Part shown: positions 1 through 6,833 of the stretch, in pieces
Layout: each line of letters begins with the position of its first letter
Position numbering within the stretch: the first letter of the stretch is position 1
Assembly: GCA_958438955.1 (NCBI GenBank)
Contig: CAUBTS010000047.1
Coordinates: 1-14,977 of the forward strand
Length of the DNA stretch: 14,977 bases
DNA from: an uncultured Collinsella sp.
GTDB lineage: Bacteria > Actinomycetota > Coriobacteriia > Coriobacteriales > Coriobacteriaceae
Reading direction: 5' to 3'
The notes under the pieces: model-generated
Told to the model about the DNA's origin: nothing
Seen by the model: the letters and a program-made list of their open reading frames with translations, nothing else
The model's database searches: none
Translations under genes and position numbers: made by a program

Positions 1-335
1 TCACCTACATCAGCGTGCTGGAGCGCAAAAAGGAGATTGGCATCCTGCGCGCGATTGGCGCGTCGAAGCGTAACGTGGCAAACGTGTTCAACGCCGAGAC
101 CTTTATCGAGGGCCTCATCGCCGGCGTTTTTGCCATCGCCGTCGTGGTGCTCGTGAGCCTCCCGGTCAATGCCTGGGCGCTTGCGACCAAGCAGGTTCCC
201 AACCTGATGAGCCTGCCCGTGCAGGATGCGCTGGTACTCATCGCGATTTCGGTGCTGTTGACGGTCGTTGCCGGCCTGCTGCCTGCTCGCAGCGCATCCA
301 AGAAGGACCCCGTCGAAGCCCTGCGCTCCGAATAA
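1..335 (+). CDS. ABC transporter permease, FtsX/MacB type (3' end only)
   Basis: The open frame enters from outside the window (first whole codon at 3) and stops with TAA at 333-335, so only about the last 110 residues are seen. They start in the cytoplasmic coupling region (LERKKEIGILRAIGASKRN), the hallmark of FtsX-like permeases, then give two hydrophobic membrane segments (about residues 35-60 and 75-95 of the visible part) and end in the typical basic tail with PVEALRSE. Family knowledge: these permeases pair with a LolD/MacB-type ATPase and move lipids, peptides or drugs, or control cell-wall hydrolases; nothing here says which. A perfect palindrome overlaps the stop codon. The family call is firm; the substrate is unknown. 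Confidence 0.9.
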   Translation, partial: TYISVLERKKEIGILRAIGASKRNVANVFNAETFIEGLIAGVFAIAVVVLVSLPVNAWALATKQVPNLMSLPVQDALVLIAISVLLTVVAGLLPARSASKKDPVEALRSE

Positions 336-366
336 TGCGACAAAGGGACAGTCCCTTTGTCGCATT
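334..366. repeat. Palindromic repeat, gacaaag family (copy 1)
   Basis: Perfect 16-bp arms (334-349 and 351-366) around a single base, starting inside the stop codon of the ABC permease gene. The core is GCGACAAAGGGAC. Related palindromes lie at 6520-6552 and 6834-6862. There is no T-run on either side, so it could fold in RNA and stabilise or weakly terminate the transcript, but it is not a standard intrinsic terminator. Confidence 0.75.
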
Positions 367-435
367 GAGACCCTTGCGAAAACGGGGTCTAATTACCGTT
401 CGGCAGGTTAAGAACTCCCTCTCCCCGCTTAATGC

Positions 436-464
436 TTGACGAAGAGTCCTCTGGTTTATATACC
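436..464 (+). promoter_or_regulatory. Likely sigma-70-type promoter of the first MFS gene
   Basis: A -35 box TTGACG (436-441), a 17-bp spacer and a -10-like TATACC (459-464), 47 bp before the ATG at 511. An operator-like palindrome covers the -10. Both boxes were judged by eye only. Confidence 0.5.
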
Positions 465-478
465 TATCGGTAGGCATA
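459..478. promoter_or_regulatory. Putative TetR operator overlapping the MFS promoter
   Basis: The palindrome CCTATCGGTAGG (463-474) lies in an AT-rich frame, tata on the left and cata on the right. It shares the half-site CGGTAGG.ata with the palindrome at 2636-2649 in the tetR/deiminase intergenic region. A further half-site, CCGATAG, is at 491-497. The overlap with the -10 box suits repression. The half-site spacing is tighter than at 2636-2649, so binding by the same TetR protein is inference. Confidence 0.5.
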
Positions 479-510
479 TAGGATGTATTGCCGATAGAAA
501 TGGAGCAACC

Positions 511-1791
511 ATGACTCTCACCACACCAGCCAAAAAAGATTGTCTCCGTGAAAGCGGCGCATTTGCTTGGGTCGTCGTTATTGCGCTCGGCTTAATGTCC
601 GCCGGAACAACTGGCACATATAGCATTATTGCCGGCTCATTCGTTGCTCCAGTATGTGAAGATCTGGGCTTTGACTACACTTCTTTTTCTTTCTATTTCA
701 CCGCGATTCTTCTTGGCCTTGCGCTTGGGCTTCCGCTTTTGAGTCGCTTCATTCCAAAAGTAATCGGCAAACCATGGCATATTTGCATTGAACTCGTCCT
801 TATTGCCGCCGGCGCCGCAATGGCGTTCTACACCGAGGTCTGGATGTTCACCGTCTCCGCCGCAGTGATCGGCATCTGCTTTTCGTTTACAACGGGCGTC
901 TGCATGCCCGATGTCATTGACCAATGGTTCAGCAAATCGTCCGGTCTCGCCATCGGCCTCGCTTGGGGCGTTAATTCTCTCTGCACGCTGTTATTGAGTC
1001 CTGTCATTACGCTGGTCATCGAGCAGCAAGGCTGGCGTACGGGATACATCGTGCTTGCGGCCGTTTCTGCAGCTATGATTTTGCCTGCAAGCGCATTTAT
1101 CATTCGCCTTAACCCCTCTGATCGCAATATGCTTCCGTACGGAGAGACCGCCTCCGAAACCCATGAGAGCTGCAGCGCCGATGAGCAGGAAGATGTCCTT
1201 TCGGGCATGGCACTCCGCGATGCCGCGAAAACGCCGTCTTTTATTCTCTGTGTCCTCTTGCTTTGCGTGGCGCAGCTCACCTGCTGCATGAACCAGCTGT
1301 TTCCAACCTATGCAAGCGAGGTCGGTTTCAATCCTATCGTAGGAAGCTTAATGGTCTCGGCAGCTTCACTCTCCGATATCTTCCTAAATCCCTTCGTGGG
1401 CAAAACATGCGACAAGCTTGGCGCTATTAAAGCAACGGTCGCATGGACAGGTGTCAGCATTCTTTCATTCCTGCTTCTTATCATTGGCGGAAGCAATGAG
1501 ACCGTTTCCATCATTGCAGCTGGTGTAAACGATGTCATGTTCGCCATCGTTGGAACCGCAATGCCGATGCTTCTCCTCTCGCTCTTTGGATCACGCGATT
1601 TTGGAAGGATCTATTCGATCGTTTGCTCAGCGGGCTATGTCGTCGGTGCTTTTGGAATGCCGGTCATGATGAAGGTTTACGGCATGGCAGGGTCATTCCA
1701 GGGAGTATTTATCTTCTGCATTGCCTGCAACCTTATGATTGCTGCGTTTGCTATCGTTTCCGGCTTTCTCAATAAGGCTGCTGAAAAGTAA
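511..1791 (+). CDS. MFS transporter, 12-TM carrier (paralogue of 5170-6435)
   Basis: A 426-residue major facilitator superfamily carrier in the cytoplasmic membrane. I count about twelve hydrophobic segments, with a hydrophilic central loop after LPYGETASE and the usual conserved glycines in helices 1-6 (for example GLMSAGTTGTYS). I start at ATG 511 because GGAG lies 5 bases upstream; a TTG at 436 would add 25 residues but sits on the promoter -35. The protein is roughly two-thirds identical by eye to the carrier at 5170-6435, with shared blocks such as CCMNQLFPTYASEVGF, AGVNDVM and FGSRDFGRI. It probably moves a small organic ion or amine related to the deiminase/carbamoyltransferase pathway beside it; the substrate is not visible. 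Its codons look less GC-rich than those of its paralogue. A strong terminator follows at 1826. Confidence 0.88.
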   Translation: MTLTTPAKKDCLRESGAFAWVVVIALGLMSAGTTGTYSIIAGSFVAPVCEDLGFDYTSFSFYFTAILLGLALGLPLLSRFIPKVIGKPWHICIELVLIAAGAAMAFYTEVWMFTVSAAVIGICFSFTTGVCMPDVIDQWFSKSSGLAIGLAWGVNSLCTLLLSPVITLVIEQQGWRTGYIVLAAVSAAMILPASAFIIRLNPSDRNMLPYGETASETHESCSADEQEDVLSGMALRDAAKTPSFILCVLLLCVAQLTCCMNQLFPTYASEVGFNPIVGSLMVSAASLSDIFLNPFVGKTCDKLGAIKATVAWTGVSILSFLLLIIGGSNETVSIIAAGVNDVMFAIVGTAMPMLLLSLFGSRDFGRIYSIVCSAGYVVGAFGMPVMMKVYGMAGSFQGVFIFCIACNLMIAAFAIVSGFLNKAAEK

Positions 1792-1825
1792 TAAGCGCCG
1801 ATTGCACCGGCATAGATTGCCACGC

Positions 1826-1870
1826 AACAGGGGTCGACTCCAAGCCAGATTGGAGTCGACCCCTGTTTTC
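1826..1870 (+). terminator. Strong intrinsic terminator after MFS gene
   Basis: A perfect 18-bp stem (1826-1843 with 1850-1867), a 6-base loop and a T-rich tail running on from the stem (TTTTCGTTTT). It lies between the convergent MFS (+) and tetR (-) genes. The minus-strand side has no T-run, so it works mainly for the plus strand. Confidence 0.9.
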
Positions 1871-1928
1871 GTTTTAAAGGTTGCCCGCAGGCACCATGGG
1901 CGCCAACATGCGCTTCAGCTTGGCTGGT

Positions 1929-2507
1929 CTATTTGAACATAAGCTCGACTATTCCCGCCCAAACCGCTTTCTCATCAATATCCTCACCTTGAGCGACCGT
2001 ATTGCTTGCTCCCTCCAGAACGGTATAAAGAATTTGTACGTAGAGCATTACGTCGGCGCTATCGGAAAACGCGCCAATCTCTACACCATGAAGAAGGATG
2101 TCTTTAAGCGCATCCATGGTTCGTTTGGTCGCCGTCGCTTGACGTTCCTGAACTGCAGGAATTCGATTTGCTTGAACGCTAACCTCGGCCAGCACGCGCC
2201 GGCGCTTTTCATCGCTTCGATAGCCACCTATAACTGAATTGCCGAGCTCGATAAGCGCGGCCTTGAACCCGTCCCTATCGACTATTAGCGAGTAGTCGCG
2301 CTGATAGTCAATGGTCGGAAACATGCTGTCCAAGAGCGTAGTGAAAATCTCCTCTTTTGAGGGAAAGTAGTAGTACACCGACGGCTTGGATATACCGACA
2401 AAGTCGCAAATCTTTCCTATAGACGCTTTGTCATAACCGACTTCTGCCACAAGATCGTACATTGCGTCCAATATTTTTTTTCTTGTGCTCACGCTGCATT
2501 TCTCCAT
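1929..2507 (-). CDS. TetR/AcrR family transcriptional regulator
   Basis: A 192-residue one-component regulator. The N-terminal DNA-binding domain (about residues 7-55) has the TetR layout: TRKKILDAMYDLVAEVGYDKASI, then the recognition region VGISKPSVYYYFPSKEEIF. The rest is an all-helical ligand-binding domain with no recognisable substrate signature. Start ATG 2507 has GGAAG about 9 bases upstream. It is divergent from the deiminase gene and convergent with the first MFS gene. Its promoter region contains the palindrome at 2585-2600, and a second lies at 2636-2649, so autoregulation plus control of the deiminase operon is the natural reading. A related site sits in the promoter of the first carrier. 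The inducer may be the imported guanidino compound or a product; this is inference. Confidence 0.9.
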   Translation of the reverse strand: MEKCSVSTRKKILDAMYDLVAEVGYDKASIGKICDFVGISKPSVYYYFPSKEEIFTTLLDSMFPTIDYQRDYSLIVDRDGFKAALIELGNSVIGGYRSDEKRRRVLAEVSVQANRIPAVQERQATATKRTMDALKDILLHGVEIGAFSDSADVMLYVQILYTVLEGASNTVAQGEDIDEKAVWAGIVELMFK

Positions 2508-2579
2508 TGCAAATCACTTCCGCACTACCAACATTATTAAGGATGGCAACGGAACATCAATTCGTGTCCAAACATGAAC

Positions 2580-2600
2580 ACTATATACGGCGAACGGTAT
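2580..2600 (-). promoter_or_regulatory. tetR promoter -10 region with operator (site C)
   Basis: An imperfect palindrome, ATACGGCGAACGGTAT (2585-2600), next to a minus-strand -10-like TATAGT (complement of 2580-2585). It shares CGAACGGTA.GTA with site B, 49 bp away (nearly five helical turns), which would put both sites on roughly the same DNA face. Confidence 0.5.
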
Positions 2601-2635
2601 GTATCAGTAGGCGAGCGGCAATTATTCAAAATTAT

Positions 2636-2649
2636 CTACCGAACGGTAG
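2636..2649. promoter_or_regulatory. Putative TetR operator upstream of the deiminase operon (site B)
   Basis: The perfect palindrome CTACCG-AA-CGGTAG, followed by GTATA. It lies between a -35-like TTCAAA (2625-2630) and a -10-like TATAGT/TACTAT (2651-2664). It is the best-formed of the three related sites and is the natural operator for the divergent TetR. Confidence 0.6.
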
Positions 2650-2650
2650 G

Positions 2651-2665
2651 TATAGTAGTACTATA
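2651..2665. promoter_or_regulatory. AT-rich palindrome at the deiminase promoter
   Basis: A perfect 15-bp palindrome, TATAGTA-G-TACTATA, just after operator B. It offers -10-like hexamers on both strands and probably marks the start of the deiminase transcript, leaving a leader of about 60 bases. A weak hairpin (cccgc 2677-2681 with gcggg 2705-2709) lies in that leader. Confidence 0.4.
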
Positions 2666-2731
2666 GCAGGTGAAACCCCGCTATTGTCGCGGCCGGACAG
2701 CATCGCGGGAAACCCGACGGAAGGACCAACC

Positions 2732-3970
2732 ATGTACGAGAACTATCGTATGCCGGGCGAGTTCGAGAAGCGCTCCAACGTCTATGTGACATGGCTTCCC
2801 GATTACATCCGTGCAGAGGGCTACGATAACCGCCAGCCCTGCGTTGACGTGATCAAGGCTCTGCTCGAGTATGGCGACGTTACGGTCAACCTCAATTGCG
2901 GCACCCCCGGCTCCTATGAGGAGGCTTGCTCGCGCCTGAAGGAGGAGGGGGTTGATCTCGATCGCATCGAGATCACGCAGTTCGAAGACTCCAACTTCTA
3001 TGTCCGCGACAACGGTCCCAGCATCATGGTCGACGACAAGGGCCATTCTTATATGGTCAACCCCGCTTGGACCTATTACGGCGTGTGGGACAAGAACTCC
3101 CCGGAGTGCCAGTCCGCACGTAAGGCAGCCGTTCACATGGCGGTTGCGCTCGGTTGCTTCGATATCGTCAATTCCGAAATGGTTTCGGAGGGCGGCGACC
3201 GCGAGTTTGACGGTCACGGCACTCTGATCGCCATCGAGGACACGGAATGCCGCAAGCGTAATCCCGAGTTCACGAAAGAGGAAGTAGAGGCCGAGTATAA
3301 GCGCATCTACAACCTCAACAAGGTTATCTGGCTTCCGCAGCCTATGCTCGAGGACGACGACTATCGACTGGGCATCCTCGACGAGAAGGAAGACGGAACT
3401 CCCGTCTTTGGCATGAGCTTTGCAGCTCACATTGATGAGATGTGTCGCTTTATCACTCCGAACAAGATTCTTCTTGCCGAGGTGTCCGATGAAGAGGCAG
3501 CCTCGAGCAAGGCTGGAGCAGAGTCTCGTCGCCGCATTGAGGCAGCCTACGAGATCCTGAGCAACGAAACGGACTGGGAGGGCAAGCCCTTCGAGATCGT
3601 TCGTATGCCCACCGCCGAGCCTATTGAAGTCGTTATCGCCCCTGGCGATGAAGATTACGAGCTCTATAAGGGCTTCATCGACGAAATGGGCGGCAAGTTT
3701 ATGGATGGCACCCCCTGGCCCGAGGGCCCCGTCCACTTCTACGCCGCAGCGAGCTACTGCAACTTCCTGATTTGCAACGGCGTCGTTCTTGGCCAGCGTT
3801 ATTACCACGAGGGCATGAGCGAGGTCGTGAAAGAGAAGGATGAGCAGGCCAAGGCAGTTCTTGAGAGCTGCTTCCCCGATCGCAAGGTCATCATGATTGA
3901 TTCCCTCGCGCTTAACCTGTCCGGCGGCGGCGTGCACTGCTGGACTAAGGACGTGGCGGCCAGTCGTTAG
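2732..3970 (+). CDS. Agmatine deiminase-family (PAD_porph) hydrolase, divergent
   Basis: A 412-residue enzyme of the peptidylarginine/agmatine deiminase superfamily, which hydrolyses a guanidino group to a ureido group plus ammonia through a covalent thiouronium on cysteine. Visible motifs: FYVRDNGPS (Asp93, family form ..RDxGP), SEGGDREFDGHGTL (153-164, family form EGGSIHVDG), AHIDEMCRF (His233, family form GHVDN) and GGGVHCWTKD with the nucleophile Cys403. The catalytic set is therefore complete, but EGG-N/S is EGG-D and GHVDN is AHIDE, so the substrate may not be agmatine. ATG 2732 has GGAAGGA upstream; a longer open frame from 2462 crosses operator and promoter and is unlikely. It is the first gene of an apparent operon with a carbamoyltransferase and an MFS carrier. 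It is probably cytoplasmic, as there is no signal peptide. Confidence 0.82.
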   Translation: MYENYRMPGEFEKRSNVYVTWLPDYIRAEGYDNRQPCVDVIKALLEYGDVTVNLNCGTPGSYEEACSRLKEEGVDLDRIEITQFEDSNFYVRDNGPSIMVDDKGHSYMVNPAWTYYGVWDKNSPECQSARKAAVHMAVALGCFDIVNSEMVSEGGDREFDGHGTLIAIEDTECRKRNPEFTKEEVEAEYKRIYNLNKVIWLPQPMLEDDDYRLGILDEKEDGTPVFGMSFAAHIDEMCRFITPNKILLAEVSDEEAASSKAGAESRRRIEAAYEILSNETDWEGKPFEIVRMPTAEPIEVVIAPGDEDYELYKGFIDEMGGKFMDGTPWPEGPVHFYAAASYCNFLICNGVVLGQRYYHEGMSEVVKEKDEQAKAVLESCFPDRKVIMIDSLALNLSGGGVHCWTKDVAASR

Positions 3971-3973
3971 TGA

Positions 3974-3997
3974 GCCTTAGAGCCTGCGCTCTTTGGC
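3974..3997 (+). other. Intergenic hairpin 1 (deiminase/carbamoyltransferase)
   Basis: The stem GCC..AGAGC / GCTCT..GGC, with a 2x2 internal mismatch and a CTGC loop, starts 3 bases after the deiminase stop. It has no T-tail. It may protect the 3' end of the upstream message. Confidence 0.45.
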
Positions 3998-4017
3998 TTA
4001 GGCGCCACATGTACCGC

Positions 4018-4049
4018 TCCCCGAGGGATATCCGTGTTTTCCTCGGGGA
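4018..4049 (+). other. Intergenic hairpin 2 (deiminase/carbamoyltransferase)
   Basis: A perfect 9-bp stem, TCCCCGAGG (4018-4026) with CCTCGGGGA (4041-4049), and a 14-base loop. An AT-rich stretch without a T-run follows, so it is more likely a processing or stability element than a full terminator. It may set different expression levels for the two enzymes. Confidence 0.55.
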
Positions 4050-4093
4050 CACATTCAACAATAATTTTGATAATAATTCGAAAGGAAATAGGC

Positions 4094-5158
4094 ATGAACA
4101 ACAGCCTCCGCGGTCGCGACTACATCAACATCCATGATCTCTCCTCCGAGGATTTCCGCTATCTCATCGATCTTGCCTGGAACCTTAAGGCTCAGAAGAA
4201 GTCTGGTGTCGACCAGCGCTACTTCCCCGGCAAAAACGTCCTCGCCAACTTTGAGTGGGGCTCGACCCGTACTCGTTGCGCATTCGAGACCTCCTGCAAC
4301 GATTTGGGCATGGGCTTCACTTATCTGACCAACTCCCACATGGGTGACTGCGAGACCGTCAAGGACGCCATGCGCGTCTTTAACGGCATGTATGATCTCA
4401 TCGTCTATCGCGCACAGAAGGACGAGCAGTTCCTCTATGACGTCGCCGACCTGGTTGACATCCCGGTCATCAATGCCCTTACTCTCGGCGATCACCCGAC
4501 TCAGATGCTCGCTGACGCTCTTACGATGGAAGAGCAATGGGGCGGTTTGCGTACGAGCCGCGGCAAGAAGATGGCTTTCGTTGGCAACTGCGCCGGCGCC
4601 CCGGTGTGGTATGGCCGTCTGTGCGCTATGCTCGACATGGACTTCCTCGCCATCGGCCCCGACGACCTCCGTCATCAGATGTGCAAGGAAATGATCGAAG
4701 AGGTGGAGGCCTGCTACGCCAAGTACGCTCCCAATAGGACCTTTACCATCACCTCTGACCTCGATGCCCTGGATGGCGTTGACGTTATCGTTACCGAGGA
4801 GTGGCGCTACATCAACCCCGAGTGCGGCGAAGAGGTTCTGGATCCCGACGACTACAACTCCTGGCTGGGCGATGCCGAGTCTTTGTACCCCTATCGCGTC
4901 ACCAGCGAGCTGTGCAAGCGCACCAACAATCCCGACATCTTCTGCATGCATGAGCTTCCCTCTGTCCATAACGCAGATCACCGTGTCGGCAAAATGCTCC
5001 TCGACCAGTGCAAGAACGACCTCCATCGCGAAATCATCACCGAGGGCTTTGAGATTGCCGACGAGTGCTTTGAGGCCAACGCTTCGGTCATCTTCCGTGA
5101 GGCAGAGAACCGTCAGCACACCATCAAGGCCGTTATGTGTGCCCTTCTGGGTCTCTAG
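4094..5158 (+). CDS. Carbamoyltransferase of the OTC family, non-ornithine second-substrate site
   Basis: A 354-residue aspartate/ornithine-carbamoyltransferase fold. The carbamoyl-phosphate half is canonical: STRTR (57-61) and HPTQ (134-137), with DALTMEE following. The second-substrate half is not. Where OTC has RNNMGN this protein has NCAGAPVW (165-172); the VWVSMG ornithine loop is EEWRYIN (235-241) followed by a longer loop; and the HCLP motif is HELPS (286-290). The family C-terminal helix (REAENRQHTIKAVMCALLGL) is intact. Start ATG 4094 has AAAGGA upstream. Next to a deiminase the natural job is phosphorolysis of an N-carbamoyl amine (as in putrescine carbamoyltransferase) to amine plus carbamoyl phosphate. 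The OTC-specific residues argue against ornithine; putrescine is possible but not shown. It ends 11 bases before the MFS gene. Confidence 0.85.
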   Translation: MNNSLRGRDYINIHDLSSEDFRYLIDLAWNLKAQKKSGVDQRYFPGKNVLANFEWGSTRTRCAFETSCNDLGMGFTYLTNSHMGDCETVKDAMRVFNGMYDLIVYRAQKDEQFLYDVADLVDIPVINALTLGDHPTQMLADALTMEEQWGGLRTSRGKKMAFVGNCAGAPVWYGRLCAMLDMDFLAIGPDDLRHQMCKEMIEEVEACYAKYAPNRTFTITSDLDALDGVDVIVTEEWRYINPECGEEVLDPDDYNSWLGDAESLYPYRVTSELCKRTNNPDIFCMHELPSVHNADHRVGKMLLDQCKNDLHREIITEGFEIADECFEANASVIFREAENRQHTIKAVMCALLGL

Positions 5159-5169
5159 GAGCTGTATCA

Positions 5170-6435
5170 ATGGAAAATGCAAAGTTAAAGAGCAGCAAGG
5201 TTTACGCATGGGTTCTCGTAATCGCGCTCGGCCTTATGTCTGCTGGCACGACCGGATCCTATAGCGTCATCGCGGGCTCCTTCGTCGCACCCGTGTGCGA
5301 GGAGTTCGGGTTTGACTATTCCATCTTCTCGTATTACTTCACCGCAACGCTCATTGGTCTTGCGGCAGCTCTTCCGTTTGTCGGAAAACTCATTCCCAAG
5401 GTCGTTGGCAAGGTTTGGCTCCCCGTTGTCGAGCTTATTTTGCTTGCTGCCGGCGCAGGCATGGCCTTCTACACCGAAGTCTGGATGTTCATCGCCGCTG
5501 GCGCCCTGATTGGCGTTTGCTTCGCCTTCACCACCGGCGTCGCCATGTCCGACGTTATTGACCAGTGGTTCAAAAAATCTGGTGGCCTGGCAATCGGTCT
5601 CGCTTGGGCAGTGAACTCGATTTACATGCTCATTATGAGCCCCGTCATCACTTCTGTCATCGAGGCCGCTGGCTGGAGGACTGGCTATCTGGTGCTCGCT
5701 GGCGTCTCCGCCGTGCTCATTCTCCCCGCTTCCGTCCTGATTATTCGCTATAAGCCTCAGGACAAGGGCATGCTGCCCTATGGCTACGTCGAGGGCGAGA
5801 CGGTCACCGAGACCGAGGAGACGACCGAGGATAGCACGCGTGGCGTTAGCTATGCGCGCGCCATTAAGTCGCCTGCCTTCTTCTTCTGCATCGGCTTCCT
5901 CTGTCTCGTTCAGCTCACTTGCTGCATGAACCAGCTCTTCCCGACGTATGCTTCCGAGGTTGGTTTTAGCCCCATGGTGGGCGGCTTCATGGTATCCGCT
6001 GCATCGCTCTTCGATCTGTTCCTCAATCCGATCGTCGGCACCACTTGCGATAGGTTCGGCAGCACGAAGGCCATTCTGGGCTGGCTCGCTGTCTCCATCC
6101 TCTCCTTTGTCATGCTCATGATGAGCAGCGGCAACTCGACGCTCAGCATCCTCGCAGCAGGCGTGAACGACGTAATGTACGTCATCGCTGGCACTGCCCT
6201 GACCGTTTTGGTTATGGATGTCTTTGGCTCCCGCGATTTCGGTCGCATCTTCGCGCTGATCTGCTCCGTGGGCTATATCGTCGGCGCCTTTGGCATGCCC
6301 GTTATGATGAAGGTCTATGAGCTTGTCGGCTCCTTCCAGGGCGTCTTCATCTTCTGCATCGCATGCAACGTTATTATCGGCCTGTTCTTGCTGCTGGCAA
6401 AAAAGACTGGTAAGAACCTCTCCTGGGACGAATAG
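5170..6435 (+). CDS. MFS transporter, last gene of the deiminase operon
   Basis: A 421-residue, roughly 12-TM major facilitator carrier, very close to the one at 511-1791 along its whole length. Start ATG 5170 has TAGGAG 8 bases upstream, only 11 bases after the carbamoyltransferase stop, so it is co-transcribed and perhaps translationally coupled. The central loop after LPYGYVEGE is acidic and rich in Glu/Thr and is the main difference from the paralogue. In classical agmatine pathways the partner is an APC-type agmatine/putrescine antiporter (AguD). An MFS carrier takes that place here, so it likely imports the substrate or exchanges it for product; direction and substrate are inference. 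A good intrinsic terminator follows at 6486. Confidence 0.88.
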   Translation: MENAKLKSSKVYAWVLVIALGLMSAGTTGSYSVIAGSFVAPVCEEFGFDYSIFSYYFTATLIGLAAALPFVGKLIPKVVGKVWLPVVELILLAAGAGMAFYTEVWMFIAAGALIGVCFAFTTGVAMSDVIDQWFKKSGGLAIGLAWAVNSIYMLIMSPVITSVIEAAGWRTGYLVLAGVSAVLILPASVLIIRYKPQDKGMLPYGYVEGETVTETEETTEDSTRGVSYARAIKSPAFFFCIGFLCLVQLTCCMNQLFPTYASEVGFSPMVGGFMVSAASLFDLFLNPIVGTTCDRFGSTKAILGWLAVSILSFVMLMMSSGNSTLSILAAGVNDVMYVIAGTALTVLVMDVFGSRDFGRIFALICSVGYIVGAFGMPVMMKVYELVGSFQGVFIFCIACNVIIGLFLLLAKKTGKNLSWDE

Positions 6436-6485
6436 TTCGATTCGTCTTAGACATACGCTGTAGGGCTTAACCTGCAGCCGCTTTG

Positions 6486-6514
6486 GGGCATCGACTAACA
6501 TCGGTGCCCTTTTT
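6486..6514 (+). terminator. Intrinsic terminator closing the deiminase operon
   Basis: The stem GGGCATCGA (6486-6494) with TCGGTGCCC (6501-6509), one G.U pair, a 6-base loop and T5 directly after. Confidence 0.88.
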
Positions 6515-6519
6515 CATCG

Positions 6520-6552
6520 AATGTGACAAAGGAGCAGCCACTTTGTCACATT
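6520..6552. repeat. Palindromic repeat, gacaaag family (copy 2)
   Basis: Arms of 12 bp, AATGTGACAAAG (6520-6531) and CTTTGTCACATT (6541-6552), around a 9-base centre. It is the same design as 334-366, with GTGAC in place of GCGAC, and sits just after the operon terminator. Confidence 0.7.
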
Positions 6553-6567
6553 GAGTGGCATGTAAAT

Positions 6568-6750
6568 CGAGGTCTAATACTTTTCCGAGAAGTGAACGGC
6601 CATACTTGGACCTCCGAAGCATCGACATTTTTAGACGTCAAACCCGCAGGATTTGGCTGGCAAAACCGCAGGAAATTGCATCTCGAAAGTGCCGATGCTT
6701 CGGGGGGCCGTTTTCACTCGTTCACTTCTCGGGAAAAGTATTAAACCTCG
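6568..6750. repeat. Long imperfect hairpin element, about 183 bp
   Basis: The outer arms 6568-6597 and 6720-6750 pair over about 30 bp with one bulge and one mismatch. A second block (GGCC 6598-6601 with 6706-6709) and a third (6611-6624 with 6693-6706, one G.T) continue the stem inwards. The loop carries CCGCAGGA twice (6644-6651, 6666-6673). No credible protein is encoded. With the flanking gacaaag palindromes it fills most of the 448-base gap 6436-6883. It looks like a dispersed palindromic or MITE-like element or a structured RNA; which is not decidable here. Confidence 0.65.
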
Positions 6751-6833
6751 TTGTATGGGGTACGGCTGGAGGGTGGTCATCGTTCAGTAGCTACCTCTTC
6801 CTTGTGAATCGCCTGAAGCGCAAGGCATAATGC

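Noticed and set aside
436..510. TTG-start extension of the first MFS gene by 25 residues
   Set aside because: It would start on the promoter -35 and run through the operator; ATG 511 has a proper ribosome site and aligns with the paralogue.
2462..2731. Upstream extension of the deiminase frame
   Set aside because: It overlaps the divergent tetR start and crosses operators and promoter; residues lack family likeness, and ATG 2732 has a strong ribosome site.
2666..2731. Riboswitch in the deiminase leader
   Set aside because: Only one weak hairpin and about 60 bases; no match to a riboswitch core I know.
2681..3937. 418-residue open frame opposite the deiminase gene
   Set aside because: A mirror frame of a GC-rich gene with no recognisable motifs or start signals. 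The same holds for the long minus-strand frames at 4055-5209, 5185-6501 and 12738-14012.
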